From an uncultured Phycisphaerales bacterium (GTDB lineage Bacteria; Planctomycetota; Phycisphaerae; UBA1845; CAIVHJ01): 8,534 nucleotides of DNA. A model generated the notes under the pieces. That model made no database searches. It was not told the origin of the DNA and worked only from the letters and a program-made list of their open reading frames with translations. The position numbers were made by a program, and so were the translations under genes. Positions within the stretch are counted from its first letter, which is position 1. Every line of letters starts with the position of its first letter. The stretch is taken from positions 1-8,534 of the forward strand of contig CAIVHJ010000135.1 in assembly GCA_903905665.1 (NCBI GenBank), in the 5' to 3' direction. Shown in pieces: positions 5,906 to 8,534 of this stretch.

Positions 5906-6424
5906 ATGGACACCCCAATATCCCTCAACGCCAATATGACAATTACCGCCGAGGAGCATCGGAGGCTTTTGCGGTTGGCGTATCGGTTTTGCTGGCGGAG
6001 AGACGATGCCGAAGATGCTTTGCACAATGCGTTACTTCGGGCCTTCCACAAAGCGGGGCAACTTCGTGATCCCGCCAAATCATGGCCGTGGTTGTGTCGG
6101 ATCGTGATTCAGCAGTGTTGTCTAATGGGTCGGAAGCAACGAGCGATGCCGCTCAAAGCACAGGAACCCAACCAGACAACAGTGCGGAGCGAAGAAGAGT
6201 CGCTGACGCAGCAGGAACTGGGTGAGTTGATGAAACAACTGCTGGTTGATTTACCAGAGCAGCAACGAATGGCGGTAACCCTGCGACATCTGGAACGACT
6301 CGAATATCCTCAGATCGCCGAAATCATGGACGTGGCGGAGAGCACAGTTCGGACCCATGTTCATGCAGGGCGAGAGGCGTTGCGACAGATGATTGTCCGT
6401 CGTTACCCGGAGTGGACCCCGTGA
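5906..6424 (+). CDS. ECF-type RNA polymerase sigma factor
   Basis: 172 residues, normal for group 4 sigma factors. It would direct RNA polymerase to promoters of its regulon when released by its anti-sigma factor. Region 2 spans about 16-80: RLAYRFCWRRDDAEDALHNA and LLRAF correspond to the usual DAED...LRAF core-binding helix, and SWPWLCRIVIQQ to the WL.RI segment. A short linker (80-104) is polar. Region 4 spans about 105-163: LPEQQRMAVTLRHLE, then the helix-turn-helix YPQIAEIMDVAESTVRTHVH, then GREALRQ. The start is a choice between ATG 5906 and ATG 5936 (residue 11); neither has a Shine-Dalgarno, and the longer frame upstream overlaps the lipoprotein gene. The stop overlaps the anti-sigma start, a typical cognate-pair arrangement. 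No C-terminal extension, unlike many planctomycete ECF factors. Confidence 0.9.
   Translation: MDTPISLNANMTITAEEHRRLLRLAYRFCWRRDDAEDALHNALLRAFHKAGQLRDPAKSWPWLCRIVIQQCCLMGRKQRAMPLKAQEPNQTTVRSEEESLTQQELGELMKQLLVDLPEQQRMAVTLRHLERLEYPQIAEIMDVAESTVRTHVHAGREALRQMIVRRYPEWTP
6409..6424 (+). promoter_or_regulatory. Ribosome site and GTGA stop-start overlap of the anti-sigma gene
   Basis: GGAG (6409-6412) precedes GTG (6421-6423) by 8 bases, and the sigma stop TGA is 6422-6424, giving a GTGA overlap. This supports translational coupling and rules against the in-frame GTG at 6412, which is itself part of the ribosome site. Confidence 0.75.
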
Positions 6425-6996
6425 ATTGCCGACAAGCACAAGATTTGATTCACACGATGCTGGACGATGAATTGTCCGCCGCGCAGCACCGTGACCTGGA
6501 AAATCATTTGGCGTCCTGTTCTTCCTGTGGAAAGATCGCCAAACAGTTTCGCGCTATTTCCTGCGGTCTCAGCCAACTTGCCGCCGAGAGTGAGTATCTT
6601 CCCTCTCGACTGCCGCATCAGGAGCGAAGCGTTGATCGTTCGGTCGTTCTGTTTTTTCCGTTTCGGCGATGGGTCTCAATCGGCGCCGCAGCCGCAATTG
6701 TTTTGCTGGTTTTAGGTTGGCCGCTTTATCAATGGTCCAAACCACAATCGACCCAGGTCGTTTTCCAACCGAAATCCCCTCGCCCCGAACCGATTACCTT
6801 GGTTCCGTCTGTCGAGGCAACGAGCACTTTCGAGGTTCAACTGGTGGGGCAAACAGATAACGACTACATCGCCGTCGTTCAGAAATCGAGCGATCCACAA
6901 GTACACATTGTGTGGTTATATCCGACGGTCAAAATGACTGAGAATTCCACAAACGATGGCGGCTCTACCCGCCGCCCTCAACCGACAAGGAGTTGA
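6421..6996 (+). CDS. Membrane-bound zinc-finger (ZAS/zf-HC2) anti-sigma factor
   Basis: 191 residues from a GTG start. The N-terminus is a cytoplasmic zinc-binding anti-sigma domain: C3, then H29-x3-C33-x2-C36 (LENHLASCSSC) are the four ligands of the ZAS motif, with the LDDELS turn (14-19) usual for the family. Members hold the ECF factor inactive and release it on a signal. Residues about 84-104 (RWVSIGAAAAIVLLVLGWPLY) are a single membrane helix. Residues 105-191 would be periplasmic: a Pro-rich stretch, then a small beta-rich part (STFEVQLVGQTDNDYIAVVQ, then VHIVWLYPTV) like the WLY-ending tails of related anti-sigma factors, and a polar end. It partners the sigma factor just upstream and overlaps it by 4 bases; the next gene follows after 3 bases. 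The inducing signal is unknown. Confidence 0.9.
   Translation: MNCRQAQDLIHTMLDDELSAAQHRDLENHLASCSSCGKIAKQFRAISCGLSQLAAESEYLPSRLPHQERSVDRSVVLFFPFRRWVSIGAAAAIVLLVLGWPLYQWSKPQSTQVVFQPKSPRPEPITLVPSVEATSTFEVQLVGQTDNDYIAVVQKSSDPQVHIVWLYPTVKMTENSTNDGGSTRRPQPTRS
6987..6992 (+). promoter_or_regulatory. Ribosome binding site of the secretin-N-domain gene
   Basis: AAGGAG stands 7 bases before the ATG at 7000 and lies inside the last codons of the anti-sigma gene, so the two are expected to be on one transcript. Confidence 0.7.
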
Positions 6997-6999
6997 ATC

Positions 7000-8280
7000 A
7001 TGAACGCGATTTATCGAACGTGTTTCCTCGCCGTGGTGGTTTGCTTCGCATTTGCTCGAACCTCTATGGGTCAAGCCGAACAACCGGCTCCACCCGAACC
7101 TCCTTTGGCAGACCGGCTGCACCCGGTACCTCCTGAGACGAAAGCCGACAACGCGCTGCTCGACGAACGAACAAAAATGGAATGGGAGCGACGGCTGATC
7201 GAACTGGAAACCAATCTACACTATGACGAAGCCGACTTGGAAAGAATGAACCAGTCCCGGGCTGAAGGGAGAATTTCGACGCAGGAAATCGCCCCGATTC
7301 AAAGGAAAATCGAAAGCGAGCGGAAGGAACTCGAGCTGCTGCGCGGACGGATCGAGGAGCTGCAAACCTCCACGCGGGTGTTTCGGATTGCCAACGGCGG
7401 TGATCCCTATGAAGTCGCCCAAGTGATCAAAGAAATCATCGGCGAGAATGTTCGGGCGGCAGTAGATTCCAATACCGGTGCGCTGGTGATTCGGACGACG
7501 AAGAAACAGATTGCTCAGATCGAAGAATTACTGAAAAATCTGGACGTACCACCCTCGCAATCCAAACCGGAGGAACAACAAATTCACGCTTACAGGCCGA
7601 CTCATCTCACTCCCGATCTAGCAGCAAACGTGTTATCGCAGGTCTTCAGGTCGCCTCAGTTCAGACAATCCTGCACGATTGACGCCAAGAGCGGAGTACT
7701 GTACGTGACGGCTTCCCCGGAGGTACACAAATCCATTGAAGAATTTTTGGCTGTCCTTGATCAATCTCCCGATGGAAAGTCAAACGCGACGCTGCCGCCC
7801 CGGACGCTGTCGGTGAGCATCGACTTTGTTGGTGCGTCAAGAGACGCGGAGGAACCCGGCACGCTGCCCGATCGTCTCAAAAAAGTTGCGGATGCCCTGC
7901 GAGAGCAGGAATTCGGCGGTCTGACCCTGCTTGGACATCTGGTGGGACAAGTGAGAGAAGGGGAATCCTTCGAGAGTTCGAGTTTAATCCTGTCGCCCGT
8001 TGATGAAATTGAGGCTTCGATGGCTCGCTGCAAAATAAAAACGCAAGCCTCCGCGGATCCACGACTTGCTGAAATGGGGTTCTCTATCGTCCTGGGCGTG
8101 AGCCCCGCGGCGTCCAAAACCCGCGAACAGGGCATTCAGAACACTCGAAGCGTTTGTGAGTTGGGAATCTCAACGAATACCGATGTCCCGATAGGTGATT
8201 ATGTTGTGCTCGGGGCGTTTCCCGTGGGCGCCGGTTCTTCCGATACGGTATTGATTGTGATCAAAATCACGACCCCATAG
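7000..8280 (+). CDS. Exported protein with coiled coil and two secretin-N-like domains
   Basis: 426 residues. Residues 1-24 are a signal peptide (probable cleavage near SMGQA). Residues 26-48 are Pro-rich and about 50-124 are a predicted coiled coil (MEWERRLIELE, then IESERKELELLRGRIEEL). Domain A, about 126-183 (VFRIANGGDPYEVAQVIKEI, then VDSNTGALVIRTT and IEELLKNLDVP), and domain B, about 196-254 (HAYRPTHL, then IDAKSGVLYVTASPEVHKSIEEF), both follow the secretin_N pattern of a strand, a helix, a TxNxLiV-like strand and a final helix ending in LD. Residues about 268-426 are a third, mostly beta part (VPIGDYVVLGAFPVGAG, TVLIVIKITTP). No full secretin barrel is seen, so it is unlikely to be an outer-membrane secretion channel. 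Being third in a sigma/anti-sigma operon, it may sense or transmit an envelope signal; that is inference. Confidence 0.75.
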   Translation: MNAIYRTCFLAVVVCFAFARTSMGQAEQPAPPEPPLADRLHPVPPETKADNALLDERTKMEWERRLIELETNLHYDEADLERMNQSRAEGRISTQEIAPIQRKIESERKELELLRGRIEELQTSTRVFRIANGGDPYEVAQVIKEIIGENVRAAVDSNTGALVIRTTKKQIAQIEELLKNLDVPPSQSKPEEQQIHAYRPTHLTPDLAANVLSQVFRSPQFRQSCTIDAKSGVLYVTASPEVHKSIEEFLAVLDQSPDGKSNATLPPRTLSVSIDFVGASRDAEEPGTLPDRLKKVADALREQEFGGLTLLGHLVGQVREGESFESSSLILSPVDEIEASMARCKIKTQASADPRLAEMGFSIVLGVSPAASKTREQGIQNTRSVCELGISTNTDVPIGDYVVLGAFPVGAGSSDTVLIVIKITTP

Positions 8281-8295
8281 CCAAGGGGGTGTCAT

Positions 8296-8534
8296 TCAGA
8301 CAAAAAGTGTCCCTCGGGCGACGGTGGTGCATTCGGCGCCGACGCGGACGTGAAATCCGACATTATCTTCGCGCGTGACGATGGAGCGAACCAGACCGGT
8401 CCGGCCGGTACTGTCGGACTGAACGGCGGTCACCAGCGATCGGTTTTGTGAAGCCGGAACCAATCCCATGCCGACCAGATGAGTGGCCAACCTTCCCTGC
8501 ACGGGGCCGTGAACCGGGTCTTCGGAGACGCCCA
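8296..8534 (-). CDS. PhzF-family protein, C-terminal part, 5' end beyond the right edge
   Basis: The last 78 residues and the stop are visible. The pattern GVSEDPVHGPVQGRL, followed by a basic/Gly stretch (STGRTGLVR), VGFHVRVGAE and VARGTLFV, matches the end of PhzF/YddE-type epimerase-fold proteins (EDPVTGSA, then QG...RGG, V.V.G.A..V..G.L). In phenazine-forming PhzF this family catalyses an isomerisation; most homologues have unknown substrates. The usual Thr-Gly-Ser of the motif is His-Gly-Pro here. The gene converges on the secretin-N-domain gene with 15 bases between stops and no separate terminator. The family call rests on this short segment only. Confidence 0.7.
   Translation of the reverse strand, partial: GVSEDPVHGPVQGRLATHLVGMGLVPASQNRSLVTAVQSDSTGRTGLVRSIVTREDNVGFHVRVGAECTTVARGTLFV

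Noticed and set aside
5046..5918. Minus-strand 290-residue open frame over the lipoprotein gene
   Set aside because: Antisense to a protein with clear lipobox and internal repeats; its own product has no domain or signal.
6412..6420. Earlier GTG start for the anti-sigma factor
   Set aside because: This GTG is part of the GGAG ribosome site; the GTG at 6421 has proper spacing and the coupled GTGA overlap, and gives the usual Met-Asn-Cys beginning.
7000..8280. Full type II/III secretion or pilus secretin
   Set aside because: The N-domains fit, but the C-terminal part is about 160 residues and lacks a recognisable secretin barrel; no other secretion gene is nearby.

Overview
The window looks like a stretch of chromosome from a Gram-negative-type bacterium with an outer membrane. 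The gene style suggests Planctomycetota: a HlyD-type adaptor and TolC-type partner in the form common there, a secreted redoxin with a charged Pro/Lys/Glu tail, a compact ECF sigma / anti-sigma pair followed by a secretin-N-domain protein, and frequent absence of a clear Shine-Dalgarno sequence. That placement is an inference from style; no rRNA or marker gene is present. I see no mobile element, CRISPR array or RNA gene.

Left part, minus strand (1-3498): two efflux genes. A TolC-type outer-membrane factor (1714-3498) is followed 230 bases further on by a HlyD/RND-type periplasmic adaptor (1483 to beyond the left edge). Together they would supply the periplasmic and outer-membrane parts of a tripartite exporter. 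The inner-membrane pump (ABC or RND) is not visible and may lie just off the left edge.

Middle, divergent intergenic region (3499-4010): 512 bases without a credible gene. It holds several short inverted repeats, a good extended -10 promoter reading right, and the leader of the redoxin gene.

Right part, plus strand (4011-8280): five genes. First, an exported one-cysteine redoxin-domain protein (4011-4796) ends at a strong intrinsic terminator. Second, behind its own promoter, comes a lipoprotein with two thioredoxin-like repeats that lack CXXC (4959-5783). Third to fifth is a tight operon: ECF-type sigma factor (5906-6424), zinc-finger anti-sigma factor whose GTG start overlaps the sigma stop (6421-6996), and an exported protein with two secretin-N-like domains and no visible secretin barrel (7000-8280). 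The operon reads as a membrane-to-transcription signalling unit with a periplasmic third component.

Right edge, minus strand (8296-8534): the C-terminal 78 residues of a PhzF-family protein, converging on the operon with 15 bases between the stops.

A possible theme is envelope and redox maintenance (efflux, two secreted thioredoxin-fold proteins, an envelope-linked sigma system). The link between these parts is neighbourhood inference only.
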